Of a stretch of 64,000 bases of DNA, positions 26,587 to 35,357 are shown piece after piece (position 1 is the first letter of the stretch; every line of letters starts with the position of its first letter). The DNA is from Streptomyces sp. NBC_01460 (GTDB lineage Bacteria; Actinomycetota; Actinomycetes; Streptomycetales; Streptomycetaceae). The notes beneath the pieces were generated by a model. That model saw only the letters and a program-made list of their open reading frames with translations, had not been told where the DNA came from and ran no database searches. The translations under genes were made by a program, and so were the position numbers. Where the stretch lies: the NCBI RefSeq assembly GCF_036227405.1, contig NZ_CP109473.1, positions 6,572,001-6,636,000 of the forward strand, written 5' to 3'.

Positions 26587-26602
26587 AGTGGACTATACCT
26601 GT
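26587..26602. promoter_or_regulatory. dre-like (DasR) box in the ngcE promoter
   Basis: AGTGGACTATACCTGT agrees at 13 of 16 positions with the DasR consensus A-G/A-TGGTCTAGACCA-G/C-T. It overlaps a potential -10 TATACC (26594-26599) that lies 18 nt after TTGCTC (26570-26575). The rest of the 492-nt divergent region (26343-26834) shows only the GH92 palindrome and a 14-bp palindrome, TTCGCCTAGGCGAA, at 26765-26778 just before the ngcE ribosome site. Confidence 0.45.
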
Positions 26603-26834
26603 CGGCGTCTGCACAGCCGCTTCACAACGGCGCGCGGGCACGGGGGAGGGGGAACGGCTGTGGGCGCGCGAGCGTCTGCCGCACGGCCCCGCAACTCCTC
26701 CACTGCATCTGGAAATCCGGCACATTGCACGACCCAAGCGCAACTGACCGCGGTGGCGGGGCCCTTCGCCTAGGCGAATTCCTTACGGGTGACCGGTACA
26801 CCGCCTGAGTCCTGGAGAAGGCGAGGACTTGAGC

Positions 26835-28283
26835 ATGGGATCCACCTCAGGCCGCACGAACGAAGGCCTTGGCCGTCGCGATCTGATCAAGCGTTCTGCC
26901 GCACTCGGCCTGATCGCTGTTCCGACGATGAGCTTCCTGTCCGCCTGCGCGAGCAGTGACAGCGGAACTGACGAGAAGGTCGAAAAGGGCACCAAGAGCG
27001 CGAAGAACCCGCTCGGTGTCAATGAGACCGCCGCCCTCGAGGTGGTCATCTTCAACGGCGGCTTCGGCGAGCAGTACGCCATCGACGCCGAGAAGAAGTA
27101 CAACGCGGCCTTCCCCAAGGCGCCGAAGGTCAAGCACGCCGCGACCGAGAAGATCCAGTCGACGCTGCAGCCGCGCTTCAACGGTGGCACCCCGCCGGAC
27201 CTGATCGACAACTCGGGCGCCGAGCAGATGGACATGGGTGTCCTGGTCGGCAAGAAGCAGCTGCTCGACCTCACGCCCCTGATGGACGCCCCGTCCTACG
27301 ACGACCCGGCGAAGAAGGTCCGCGACACGCTGCGCCCGGGTGTCCTGGAGATGGGCCAGTTCGACGGCGACCCGGTCTGGATCATGTACTACGCGTACAC
27401 GGTCTACGGCGTCTGGTACTCCCAGACCAACCTGGAGAAGCTCGACGCGGCGTACCCGGAGACCTGGGACGACATGCTCGCGCTCTGCGCGAAGGCGAAG
27501 AAGAAGGGCATCGCCGGCTGGACGTACCCCGGCAAGTACCCGTACTACCTGCCGTTCTCGCTGTACCCCTTCATCGGCAAGATCGGTGGCCGCGAGGTCC
27601 TCGACAAGATCGACAACCTGGAGCCGAACGCCTGGAAGGACCCGGCCGTCAAGGCCGCCTTCGAGGCGTACTACGAGCTCTTCCAGAAGGGCTACATCCT
27701 CAAGGGCACGCCCGGTCTGACCCACATCCAGTCGCAGACCGAGTGGACCAAGGGCAAGGCGCTCTTCATCCCGAACGGCTCATGGGTGGAGAACGAGGCC
27801 GCGCCCACCACGCCCGAGGACTTCAAGATGATGGTCGGCGCGCCGTCCAGCCTCGACTCGTCCGACAAGCTGCCCTACGGCACCATCTGGGCGTCCGGAG
27901 GCGAGCCGTTCGTCGTGCCCGCGAAGGCGAAGAACCCCGAGGGGGGCATGGAGCAGCTGCGCATCATGCTCAGCGAGGAGTCCTCCAAGAACTTCACCAA
28001 GTCGGTGAAGTCCCTCAGCGCCTTCAACGGCGGCACCGACGGCCTCACGCTGTCCACCGCCATGCAGTCCGGTGTCGACGTGCTGAAGAAGGCCGGCGAC
28101 AACGTGGTGAACCCGCGGCTGCAGGACTGGTACGTCAAGCTCCAGAAGGAACAGATCGGTATCGCCGGAATCGGCGAGATGATGGCCGGCCGCGCGACCC
28201 CGGCGGAGACCATCAAGAAGATCCAGGCCTTCGCGGACGCGGCGGCCAAGGACCAGTCCATCAAGCACTACAAGCACCAGTGA
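26835..28283 (+). CDS. ngcE: GlcNAc/diacetylchitobiose-binding lipoprotein NgcE
   Basis: 482 residues. The N-terminus carries a Tat signal (GRRDLIKRS, R14-R15) ending in the lipobox LSAC (Cys38), so it is exported folded and lipid-anchored. The mature protein is a type-1 solute-binding protein. Features such as IFNGGFGEQYAIDAEKKY and FIPNGSWVENE match the NgcE group that binds N-acetylglucosamine and chitobiose. ATG at 26835 has GCGAGGA 7 nt upstream; the in-frame TTG two codons earlier is less likely. First gene of ngcEFG. It imports chitin breakdown products, which act as DasR effectors after phosphorylation. Confidence 0.92.
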   Translation: MGSTSGRTNEGLGRRDLIKRSAALGLIAVPTMSFLSACASSDSGTDEKVEKGTKSAKNPLGVNETAALEVVIFNGGFGEQYAIDAEKKYNAAFPKAPKVKHAATEKIQSTLQPRFNGGTPPDLIDNSGAEQMDMGVLVGKKQLLDLTPLMDAPSYDDPAKKVRDTLRPGVLEMGQFDGDPVWIMYYAYTVYGVWYSQTNLEKLDAAYPETWDDMLALCAKAKKKGIAGWTYPGKYPYYLPFSLYPFIGKIGGREVLDKIDNLEPNAWKDPAVKAAFEAYYELFQKGYILKGTPGLTHIQSQTEWTKGKALFIPNGSWVENEAAPTTPEDFKMMVGAPSSLDSSDKLPYGTIWASGGEPFVVPAKAKNPEGGMEQLRIMLSEESSKNFTKSVKSLSAFNGGTDGLTLSTAMQSGVDVLKKAGDNVVNPRLQDWYVKLQKEQIGIAGIGEMMAGRATPAETIKKIQAFADAAAKDQSIKHYKHQ

Positions 28284-28333
28284 GCCACCGTCACCAGCGG
28301 CGGCACCCGCTCAGAAATCGGGGTCGTTAAACG

Positions 28334-29257
28334 ATGCAGCACGGCAAGTACCGGTTCATCGTGGGGTTTCTCGTAGCCCCACTGGCGTTGTACGCCATCT
28401 TCGTCATCTGGCCCTTCGTCCAGTCGATCTACTACTCGTTCACGGACTGGACCGGTCTGAGCCCCGACTTCCAGATGGTCGGCTTCGACAACTACAGCCG
28501 GATGCTCGGCGACAACATCTTCTGGAAGTCCCTGCAGCACAGTGTGCTGCTCGCCCTGCTGCTGCCGCTGGTGACGCTGGGCCTCGCACTCTTCTTCGCC
28601 TTCATGCTCAATGTCGGCGGCCGTCGGCGGAAGAACGCCGCGATTTCCGGAGTGCGGGGCTCCTCCTTCTACAAGGTCGCCTACTTCTTCCCTCAGGTGC
28701 TGTCGATCGTGATCGTGGCCCTGCTGTTCCAGTTCGCGTTCAACCCGTCGTCCGGAATGCTGAACGAGACGCTGAAGGCGGTCGGACTCAAGAGCCTCCA
28801 GCCGGACTGGCTCGGCGATCCCGACCTGGCGCTGTACTGCGTGATGGTCGTGCTGATCTGGTCGACGGTCGGATTCTTCGTCGTCCTCTTCTCCGCCGGG
28901 ATGGCGTCCATCCCGAAGGACTTCTACGAGGCCGCCCTGCTCGACGGGGCCAGCCGCATCACGACGTTCTTCAAGATCACACTGCCGCTGCTCTGGGACA
29001 CCGTGCAGTCCGGCTGGGTCTACATGGGCATCCTGGCGCTCGGCGTGGAGGCCTTCACCGCCGTACAGGTCATGACGGTCGGACCGGGTGGTCCCGACTA
29101 CTCCACCACCGTCCTGCCGCTGTACGTCTACCAGACGGCCTTCCGCGACGCCCAGGCCGGCTACGCGACCACCATCGGAGTCGGGCTGCTCATCGTCACC
29201 ATGCTCTTCGCGGGCATCGTGATGCGCCTCGGCCGGCGCGAGCGGCTGGAGTTCTGA
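28334..29257 (+). CDS. ngcF: GlcNAc/chitobiose ABC permease NgcF
   Basis: 307 residues with six membrane helices. The EAA loop YEAALLDGASRITTFFKITL contacts the shared ATPase (MsiK in Streptomyces, not in this window). MalF-like CUT1 permease. The first periplasmic loop (YYSFTDWTGLSPDFQMVGFD) is typical of the NgcF/LacF group. It lies 50 nt after ngcE with only a weak purine-rich ribosome site, and is followed by ngcG after 97 nt, all on the same strand with no terminator between them. Confidence 0.92.
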   Translation: MQHGKYRFIVGFLVAPLALYAIFVIWPFVQSIYYSFTDWTGLSPDFQMVGFDNYSRMLGDNIFWKSLQHSVLLALLLPLVTLGLALFFAFMLNVGGRRRKNAAISGVRGSSFYKVAYFFPQVLSIVIVALLFQFAFNPSSGMLNETLKAVGLKSLQPDWLGDPDLALYCVMVVLIWSTVGFFVVLFSAGMASIPKDFYEAALLDGASRITTFFKITLPLLWDTVQSGWVYMGILALGVEAFTAVQVMTVGPGGPDYSTTVLPLYVYQTAFRDAQAGYATTIGVGLLIVTMLFAGIVMRLGRRERLEF

Positions 29258-29354
29258 TGCCGCTCTCCCCGAGGTTCCGCGACCGGACGGCCGGATGCGC
29301 GCAGATCAGTTCGGTCCCGGTGGCCGGCCCGACAGTTGTACGAGGTGAGCACAC

Positions 29355-30272
29355 GTGAAGGTCACTGAGACTCCGCCCGCCGTCCCGGCCCCGCGCTCGC
29401 CGGTGACGAAGACGGACGCCCCGGCTGTCGAGGCGGCGAAGAGCAGCGAGGGCAAGGTCCTCAACGTCTTCTCGCACGGGGTGCTCATCATCTGGGCCGT
29501 GCTCGTCGTCATGCCGCTGCTCTGGGCGGTGATGGCGTCGTTCAAGACCGACGACTCCATCCTCTCGACCCCCTGGGCGCTGCCGGACAAGCTGCACTTC
29601 GAGAACTGGTCACGGGCCTGGAACCAGGCCCACATGAGCGACTACTTCCTGAACACCATCCTGGTGGTCGGAGGTTCACTCATCGGCACGCTGCTGCTGG
29701 GCTCGATGGCGGCGTACGTCCTGGCACGGTTCGACTTCCCCGGGAACCGCTTCATCTACTTCCTCTTCATCGGAGGGATGAGCTTCCCGATCATCCTGGC
29801 GCTGGTCCCGCTGTTCTTCGTCATGAACAACATGGGCCTGCTGAACTCGGTGCACGGGCTGATCCTGGTCTACATCGCCTACTCGCTCCCGTTCACCGTC
29901 TTCTTCCTCACCTCGTTCTTCCGGACGCTGCCGACCTCGATCGCGGAAGCGGCCATGCTCGACGGCGCCTCGCACACCCGGACGTTCTTCCAGGTGATGC
30001 TGCCGATGGCCAAGCCGGGCCTGATCAGCGTCGGCATCTTCAACTTCCTCGGGCAGTGGAACCAGTACATGCTGCCGACGGTGCTGAACACCGACCCGGA
30101 GGGCAAGGTGCTGTCCCAGGGTCTGGTCGAACTGGCCACCAGCCAGGGGTACAAGGGGGACTGGTCGGGTCTCTTCGCCGGGCTGGTCATGGCGATGCTG
30201 CCGGTGCTCCTCGCCTACATCGTCTTCCAGCGGCAGGTCGTCGCCGGTCTGACGGCGGGGGCGCTCAAGTAG
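29355..30272 (+). CDS. ngcG: GlcNAc/chitobiose ABC permease NgcG
   Basis: 305 residues from a GTG start preceded by GAGGTGAG. The cytoplasmic tail of about 35 residues is followed by six membrane helices. The EAA loop is IAEAAMLDGASHTRTFFQVM. MalG-like CUT1 subunit, partner of NgcF. The 97-nt gap after ngcF holds no hairpin strong enough to be called. The operon ends with a 21-bp hairpin 26 nt after this stop. Confidence 0.92.
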   Translation: MKVTETPPAVPAPRSPVTKTDAPAVEAAKSSEGKVLNVFSHGVLIIWAVLVVMPLLWAVMASFKTDDSILSTPWALPDKLHFENWSRAWNQAHMSDYFLNTILVVGGSLIGTLLLGSMAAYVLARFDFPGNRFIYFLFIGGMSFPIILALVPLFFVMNNMGLLNSVHGLILVYIAYSLPFTVFFLTSFFRTLPTSIAEAAMLDGASHTRTFFQVMLPMAKPGLISVGIFNFLGQWNQYMLPTVLNTDPEGKVLSQGLVELATSQGYKGDWSGLFAGLVMAMLPVLLAYIVFQRQVVAGLTAGALK

Positions 30273-30298
30273 GGAAGCCCGGAGCGTCCGCGGGACGT

Positions 30299-30344
30299 GC
30301 CGAAGGGGCGCTTCCGTCCGGCCGGACGGAAGCGCCCCTTCGGC
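30299..30344. terminator. Bidirectional terminator after ngcG
   Basis: A perfect 21-bp stem (30299-30319 with 30324-30344) around GGCC. It serves ngcG and the convergent YaaH-family gene whose stop is at 30348. Confidence 0.92.
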
Positions 30345-30347
30345 GTC

Positions 30348-31070
30348 TCACAGCGTGCGCCGCACCCCTGCCTGGCGTTCCAGGTCGCGCAGCTGCACCG
30401 CGAGATCGCCCTCGACCGCGGTGTGGGCGGGGCCGCTGCGCCCGATGGGCAGGACCTCCTCGCTCCGCATGTCCTCCAGCATCAGGGCGAAGGCCGCGTA
30501 CATCGCGACGATCGCCACGAGGAACCCGAAGCCCCCGGCCGTGTACCTGAGCCATTCGGCCCCGGTCAGCCCGGCGAGGCCGGTGGCCGCCCAGCGGGGC
30601 AGCGAGACGACCAGGACGAGCCAGAGGGCGCGCTTGGGCCGGGTCACGGCGACCATGAGCGCCCCGAAGCACAGGAACGCCAGGTTGAAGACGCCGAGAA
30701 CCCGGGCTTCCCCGGCCACGCCCGTACCCATGACGAGGGCGTACGCCAGCCAGCTGCCGGCGAACGTGCCCATGAGGGTCGCCGCGATCACGTCCCGGGC
30801 GCCGAAGGCCAGGTGGCTCACCAGGAGCTGGAGGACGAAGGCGGGCAGCACGCACAGGGCGACGGCGGTGCGGTCCGCGGTGTCGAAGACCCCGAGCTGG
30901 AGGCAGGCCGTCATCACGGAGGCGATCGCCACCGTGAAGAAGCCCAGCGGCATCGGCGAGGCGATGGGGCGGAGGTTGATGCGCGTCATCGACCGGAGGT
31001 CCGCTTCGAAACGGCGGCCCGGGGACGCGTCCGGGCTCTGGTCCGGCCCGGCGGCGGGTGCGGTACTCAT
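30348..31070 (-). CDS. GPR1/FUN34/YaaH-family membrane transporter
   Basis: 240 residues with about six membrane helices. NLRPIASPMPLGFFTVA near residue 35 matches the N-P-x-P-L-G-L signature of the acetate/succinate channel family (YaaH/SatP in bacteria), although Ala replaces one proline. The hydrophilic C-terminal tail of about 45 residues is longer than in SatP. ATG at 31070 behind GAGGGA, 17 nt after the amidohydrolase stop, so it is the last gene of a three-gene operon with an esterase and an amidohydrolase. It may export or import the short organic acid released by those enzymes. Transport specificity is not proven by sequence. Confidence 0.7.
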   Translation of the reverse strand: MSTAPAAGPDQSPDASPGRRFEADLRSMTRINLRPIASPMPLGFFTVAIASVMTACLQLGVFDTADRTAVALCVLPAFVLQLLVSHLAFGARDVIAATLMGTFAGSWLAYALVMGTGVAGEARVLGVFNLAFLCFGALMVAVTRPKRALWLVLVVSLPRWAATGLAGLTGAEWLRYTAGGFGFLVAIVAMYAAFALMLEDMRSEEVLPIGRSGPAHTAVEGDLAVQLRDLERQAGVRRTL

Positions 31071-31087
31071 CTGATGGTTCCCTCGGG

Positions 31088-32974
31088 TCAGTGTGCGAAG
31101 CAGGGGTCGACGAAGGGCGGGGGGACAGGGGGCGTGTCGCCACGGGTGGCGCGCCACAGGCGGTGGTCCTCCGACTCGGCCACGGCCCCGGCCATGAGCA
31201 GGGCCTGGCGCGCTCCGGTGGAGGCGTATCCGCCGAAGTGGGCCACCGGGCTCCACGCGGGGCTGACCGGCGGGACGGCTTCGTCGAGCCCCTCGTACTC
31301 CGCGCTCGCGTGGACGATCCGTCCGCCGACGACGGTGAGCACGGATTCGATGGAGGGGATGGCGGCCTCGGGCACGGTCAGGAAGTCGTGCGACAGGATC
31401 GCGAGGTCACCGTAGAAGCCCTCCCGCAGGATGCCCTTGACGTCCTGCTCGCCCGTCAGCCGGGCACCACCCCGGGTGTAGAGGCCCAGGGCGGTCTCCC
31501 GGTCGATCAGCTCCCCGGCGGGCCGCAGCGCCGTGCCGCCGACGGTGCGGCCGCTCACCAGCCAGTGGAGCGCGACCCACGGGTTGTACGAGGACACACG
31601 TGTGGCGTCGGTTCCGGCGGCTACGGTCAGTCCCCGGTCGAGCATGGCCCGCACCGGCGGGGCGTGGGAGGCGGCCTCGGGCCCGTAGCGGTCGAGGAAC
31701 GCCGAGCCCTGGAAGGACATGCGGTTCTGTACGGACACGGCGCCGCCCAGCGCCGCGATCCGGTCCAGGCTGTGCGCCGAGACCGTCTCCGCGTGGTCGA
31801 AGAGCCAGCGGTTGCCGTCGGGGAAGAGTCCCTCGGCCGCGAGCTTCTCGAAGACGGCCAGGTCGCGGCCGATGGTCTCGTCGTAGGTGGCGTGGAGCCG
31901 GAAGCCCCAGCCGTTCTCCATCAGCAGCCGTACCGCCTGCTCGAACTCCGCCTCGTACCCCTCGGCGAGTTCCGGGCGGGGCTCGGAGAAGTTCTCGAAG
32001 TCGGCCGCGGCCCAGACCAGGTTCTCGCCCGCGCCGTTGAGGCGGAGCCACTCGTCCCCGTCCTCGGGACGGACCGTCGCGGTCCAGCGTCTCAGGTCGG
32101 CGATCTCCTGCCCGGCGGTCTGCGGGAACAGGTGGTAGGCGATCCGCAGCGACAGTTCCCCCGACCTGGCCAGGTCGATGACGGTGGCGTAGTGGTCGGG
32201 GAAGTTCTGGAAGCCGCCGGCGGCGTCCACGGCCGAGGTCAGACCGAAGCGGTTGAGCTCGCGCAGGAAGTGCAGGGTCGATGTCCGCTTGTCGGCGTCG
32301 TCCAGGGCCGGCGCCTTGGCCAGGGTGGAGTACAGGACGAGGGCGCTCGGCGCCGCCAGCAGCACCCCGTTGGGTTGGCCGTCCCGCCCCCGCACGATCT
32401 GCCCGCCGCGAGGGTCCGGGGTCTCACGGGTGAACCCCGCGGCCCGTACGGCGGCCCTGTTCATCAGCGCGGACTGGTAGAGGTGCAGGACGAAGACGGG
32501 TGTGTCGGGTGCGGCGGCGTTCAGCTCCGCCACGGTCGGCATCCGGCGTTCGGTGAACTGCTCGGCGGTCCAGCCGCCCACGACGCGGATCCACTGCCCC
32601 GTCGGTGTGCGGCCGGCCTGCTCCCGCAGCATGGCCAGGGCCTGGCGGAGACTGCGTACGCCGTCCCAGCGCAGTTCGAGGACGTAGTTCAGGCCACCCC
32701 TGATGACGTGCAGGTGCGAGTCGTTGAGCCCGGGGATCACACGTCGGCCGAGCGCGTCGACGACCTCGGTCGCAGGGCCCACGAGCGCGGCGAGGTCGTG
32801 GTCGTCGCCGACGCCCACCACCCTGCCGTCGCGCAGGGCGACGGCCCGGGCCTCGGGGCGCGCGGGGTCGCCGGTGAACACCTTCGCGTTACGGACCAGG
32901 AGGTCCGCCGGCGGGTGTTCCGCATGCTCGGCGGGGAGTACGCCGGCGACGGGCATGCTCGTCGTGCCGGTCAT
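31088..32974 (-). CDS. Metal-dependent amidohydrolase (YtcJ-like)
   Basis: 628 residues of the amidohydrolase superfamily, subgroup amidohydrolase_3. The N-terminal beta-sandwich (DLLVRNAKVFTGD) leads to the barrel with the HxH metal motif in NDSHLHVIRGG. Later metal ligands are GFRLHATYDETI and LFDHAETVSAH, then the aspartate in VAAGTDATRV. The C-terminal IESVLTVVGGRIVHASAEY closes the sandwich. Related proteins hydrolyse N-acyl or cyclic amide bonds, but the substrate is not predictable. Its ATG overlaps the upstream esterase stop (ATGA), so they are coupled, and a YaaH-type transporter follows. Confidence 0.87.
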   Translation of the reverse strand: MTGTTSMPVAGVLPAEHAEHPPADLLVRNAKVFTGDPARPEARAVALRDGRVVGVGDDHDLAALVGPATEVVDALGRRVIPGLNDSHLHVIRGGLNYVLELRWDGVRSLRQALAMLREQAGRTPTGQWIRVVGGWTAEQFTERRMPTVAELNAAAPDTPVFVLHLYQSALMNRAAVRAAGFTRETPDPRGGQIVRGRDGQPNGVLLAAPSALVLYSTLAKAPALDDADKRTSTLHFLRELNRFGLTSAVDAAGGFQNFPDHYATVIDLARSGELSLRIAYHLFPQTAGQEIADLRRWTATVRPEDGDEWLRLNGAGENLVWAAADFENFSEPRPELAEGYEAEFEQAVRLLMENGWGFRLHATYDETIGRDLAVFEKLAAEGLFPDGNRWLFDHAETVSAHSLDRIAALGGAVSVQNRMSFQGSAFLDRYGPEAASHAPPVRAMLDRGLTVAAGTDATRVSSYNPWVALHWLVSGRTVGGTALRPAGELIDRETALGLYTRGGARLTGEQDVKGILREGFYGDLAILSHDFLTVPEAAIPSIESVLTVVGGRIVHASAEYEGLDEAVPPVSPAWSPVAHFGGYASTGARQALLMAGAVAESEDHRLWRATRGDTPPVPPPFVDPCFAH

Positions 32975-33924
32975 GCCAGGGCCTTGCACAGGGTGTCGGC
33001 GGCGAGACCGATGGCGAGCTCCGCCGCCCGGGTCCCGCGCAGCGCGTTCAGCATGACGAAGTCGTGGATGGTCCCCTCGACGCGCAGGGCGGTCACCGGG
33101 ACTCCCGCCGCCCGGAGCTTCGCCGCGTAGGCCTCGCCCTCGTCGCGCAGGACGTCGGCCTCGGCGGTGATCACCAGGGCGGGCGGCAGGCCGGCCAGTT
33201 CGTCGAGGGAGGCGCGCAGCGGTGAGGCGGTGATCCGCGCCCGCTCGGTCCCGTCGGTCGTGTACTGGTCCCAGAACCAGCGCATGGCGTCGCGGCGCAG
33301 GAAGTAGCCCTCGGCGAACCGCTCGTACGACTCGGTGTCGAAGGAGGCGTCGGTGACCGGGTAGAAGAGGACCTGGTGGGCGAAGCTGACGTCGCCGCGC
33401 TCCTTGGCCATCAGGGTGAGGGCGGCAGTCATGTTCCCGCCGACCGAGTCGCCGGCTACGGCGATCCGGCCTCCGTCGAGGCCCTTGAGGTGCCCCTCCC
33501 GGGTGATCCACCGGGCCACGCCGTAGTTCTGCTCGATGGCGACGGGGTAGCGGGCCTCGGGCGAGAGGTCGTACTCGGGGAAGACCACGGCCGCTCCGGT
33601 GGCGACCGTGAGCTCGCGTACGAGCCGGTCGTGGGTGTGGGCGTTGCCGAACACCCAGCCCGCGCCGTGGAGGTAGAGGATGACGGGGAGGGGGCCCGTG
33701 ACACCGCGGGGGCGGACCAGCCGGGCGCGGACGTCCCCGGCGGGGCCCCCGTCGACGGTGATCCACTCCTCGTCGACGGCGGGCAGGTCGACACCCTCGT
33801 CGCTCTGGACGTCGTCCACGGCCTTGCGGCCGTCCGCCACGGGGATCTGGAAGAGGTACGGCGGCCGGGCCGTGGCATCGGCGAAGGCCTGGGCGGCGGG
33901 CTCGAGTACCGGGTGGTCGGACAT
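32971..33924 (-). CDS. Alpha/beta hydrolase, hormone-sensitive-lipase type
   Basis: 317 residues. LYLHGAGWVFG (84-94) is the HGGG-like oxyanion motif of the HSL family, and AGDSVGGN (158-165) carries nucleophile Ser160. The acidic residue is in ITAEADVLRDEGE and the histidine in GTIHDFVM. Cytoplasmic esterase for short acyl esters. ATG at 33924 has GAAGGAG upstream. First gene of an operon with an amidohydrolase (4-nt overlap) and a YaaH-family transporter. Upstream, 33925-34116 holds no gene, only G-rich direct repeats. Confidence 0.88.
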   Translation of the reverse strand: MSDHPVLEPAAQAFADATARPPYLFQIPVADGRKAVDDVQSDEGVDLPAVDEEWITVDGGPAGDVRARLVRPRGVTGPLPVILYLHGAGWVFGNAHTHDRLVRELTVATGAAVVFPEYDLSPEARYPVAIEQNYGVARWITREGHLKGLDGGRIAVAGDSVGGNMTAALTLMAKERGDVSFAHQVLFYPVTDASFDTESYERFAEGYFLRRDAMRWFWDQYTTDGTERARITASPLRASLDELAGLPPALVITAEADVLRDEGEAYAAKLRAAGVPVTALRVEGTIHDFVMLNALRGTRAAELAIGLAADTLCKALA

Positions 33925-34116
33925 GGCGGGGCTCTCCTTCGGAGGGAACACGGGGAACAGGGGGAACAACGGGTGGGAAGGCGGCGAGGCCGGTCCACTC
34001 AGGCGACGCCGGTCCGCTCAGCTGAGGCCGGCGAGCGGCGCGGCGTCGACATCGGCGGCGTGGGTCAGGATCGGACCGTGCGGGCCGCATCGGCGCCGGG
34101 ACGGGTGTCGCGTCCG

Positions 34117-34704
34117 TCAGACGCGCACCAGGGGTGTGTCGACGAGGTGTTCGGCCAGGAACCAGACCTGTGCCTCACCGGTGCGGACGATCTGGGAGAC
34201 GAGCAGGTCGTTGCTGCCTTCGTCGCCCTCGGCCGACAGCCGGGCCGCGGCGTCCCGGGCGTCGATCAGGATCCGCTCGTGCGCGTCGAGGAGACGCGAG
34301 AGCATGACGGGCACCTTCTCGACGCCGTCGGGCGGCCGGGGTACGGAGGTCAGCTCCGCGACGTGGCGTGGATCTCCGACAGCGACCCCGCCGAGGCTCT
34401 GGACCCGCTCGGCGAGCGCGTCCACGAGGGCCAGCTGCTCGTCGGCGTGCTTGTCCAGCATCAGGTGGAGTGAGTAGAAGGTGGCTCCGCGCATGAGCCA
34501 GTGGTGCTTCTTATAGAGCGAGTACAGGATCTGTGTGTCGGCGAGCACGCGGTTCAGCCGCTGACAGGCGTACATCCGGGTGTCGTGGCCGAGCCCGACC
34601 GGAAGCTGCTTGAGGGTTCCGAAAGGCTGGGTCTCCGCGCCCGTCTGATGCAGCAGAGGCTGGCCGGTGTCGTGCGGGAGCGTGGGGGCGGGGGCGGTCT
34701 GCAT
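34117..34704 (-). CDS. dps: Dps-family ferritin-like protein
   Basis: 195 residues. Residues 48-190 form the four-helix Dps bundle. The ferroxidase ligands that sit at subunit interfaces are visible in KKHHWLMRGATFYSLHLMLD (H67/H68, H80, D84) and LVDALAER (D95, E99). Dps dodecamers oxidise and store iron and bind DNA under stress. The N-terminal tail of about 40 residues has few basic residues, so DNA binding may be weak. ATG at 34704 behind AGGAG. The gap of 117 nt to the DoxX gene upstream contains GC-rich inverted repeats. Confidence 0.9.
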   Translation of the reverse strand: MQTAPAPTLPHDTGQPLLHQTGAETQPFGTLKQLPVGLGHDTRMYACQRLNRVLADTQILYSLYKKHHWLMRGATFYSLHLMLDKHADEQLALVDALAERVQSLGGVAVGDPRHVAELTSVPRPPDGVEKVPVMLSRLLDAHERILIDARDAAARLSAEGDEGSNDLLVSQIVRTGEAQVWFLAEHLVDTPLVRV

Positions 34705-34821
34705 CGAGTGCTCCTGATCATGGACCGGCCGGGCGGCCGGCCCGGGGGTGTGGCGGGCCCGGGTGTCCGCGTGGAAAGGGGTGTACGCGGACGGACCGGG
34801 CCCGCGGCGTGCGTCCGGCGC

Positions 34822-35352
34822 TCAGCGCCGGAAGGCGGGCTCCGTCGCTGGGGCGGCGGGCTCCGTCGCCGGGCCGCGGTGCAGGACCAGCCGGGCGAGC
34901 AGCCCGCTGCCGACGCCCACCGCGAGGACCGGCGCCGCCCACCAGAGCGGATACGTCGCCAGGCCGAGCGGGGCGTCGAGCGACCATGTCCCGGGGCCGG
35001 TCGCGGACAGGGCGGCGGCGGTGACGATCAGGACGAGGGGGTACTCGTACCCGTCGTTCTGCACCCACAGGCCGTTGTGCCGTTTCACGGTGAGGGCGAC
35101 GGTCATGACCCCGATCGTCCCGGCGGCGGCGAGCGGGGTGAGGAGCCCGGAGGCCAGCAGGAGGCCCGATCCGATCTGGCCGCCTCCTGCCGCGAGGGCG
35201 GTCAGGACCCCGCCGCGGAATCCGTCGGCGCGGAACTCCTCGGCCCCTCCGTCGAGTCCGTTGCCGCCGAGGTGCGAGCTGATCTTCTGGACGCCGTGCG
35301 CGGCGACGAGCAGGCCCACCAGCAGACGCAGGACCAGGATGCCGGTGTCCAA
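34822..35352 (-). CDS. DoxX-family membrane protein
   Basis: 176 residues with about four membrane helices. It begins DTGILVLRLLVGLLVAAHGVQK, the DoxX start, and has GLWVQNDGYEYPLVLI, typical of DoxX/DoxD-like quinone-related membrane proteins. The start is probably TTG at 35352, 5 nt after the isochorismatase stop. No ATG or GTG exists in the right place, and translation is likely coupled. Two imperfect copies of PATEPA end the protein. Co-transcribed with an isochorismatase-type hydrolase. The function of such pairs in redox stress is not settled. Confidence 0.8.
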   Translation of the reverse strand: MDTGILVLRLLVGLLVAAHGVQKISSHLGGNGLDGGAEEFRADGFRGGVLTALAAGGGQIGSGLLLASGLLTPLAAAGTIGVMTVALTVKRHNGLWVQNDGYEYPLVLIVTAAALSATGPGTWSLDAPLGLATYPLWWAAPVLAVGVGSGLLARLVLHRGPATEPAAPATEPAFRR

Positions 35353-35357
35353 GGACG

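Noticed and set aside
31088..34090. One fused 1000-residue esterase-amidohydrolase reading
   Set aside because: The amidohydrolase has its own ATG at 32974 overlapping the esterase stop. The frame upstream of it is a shadow of the esterase.
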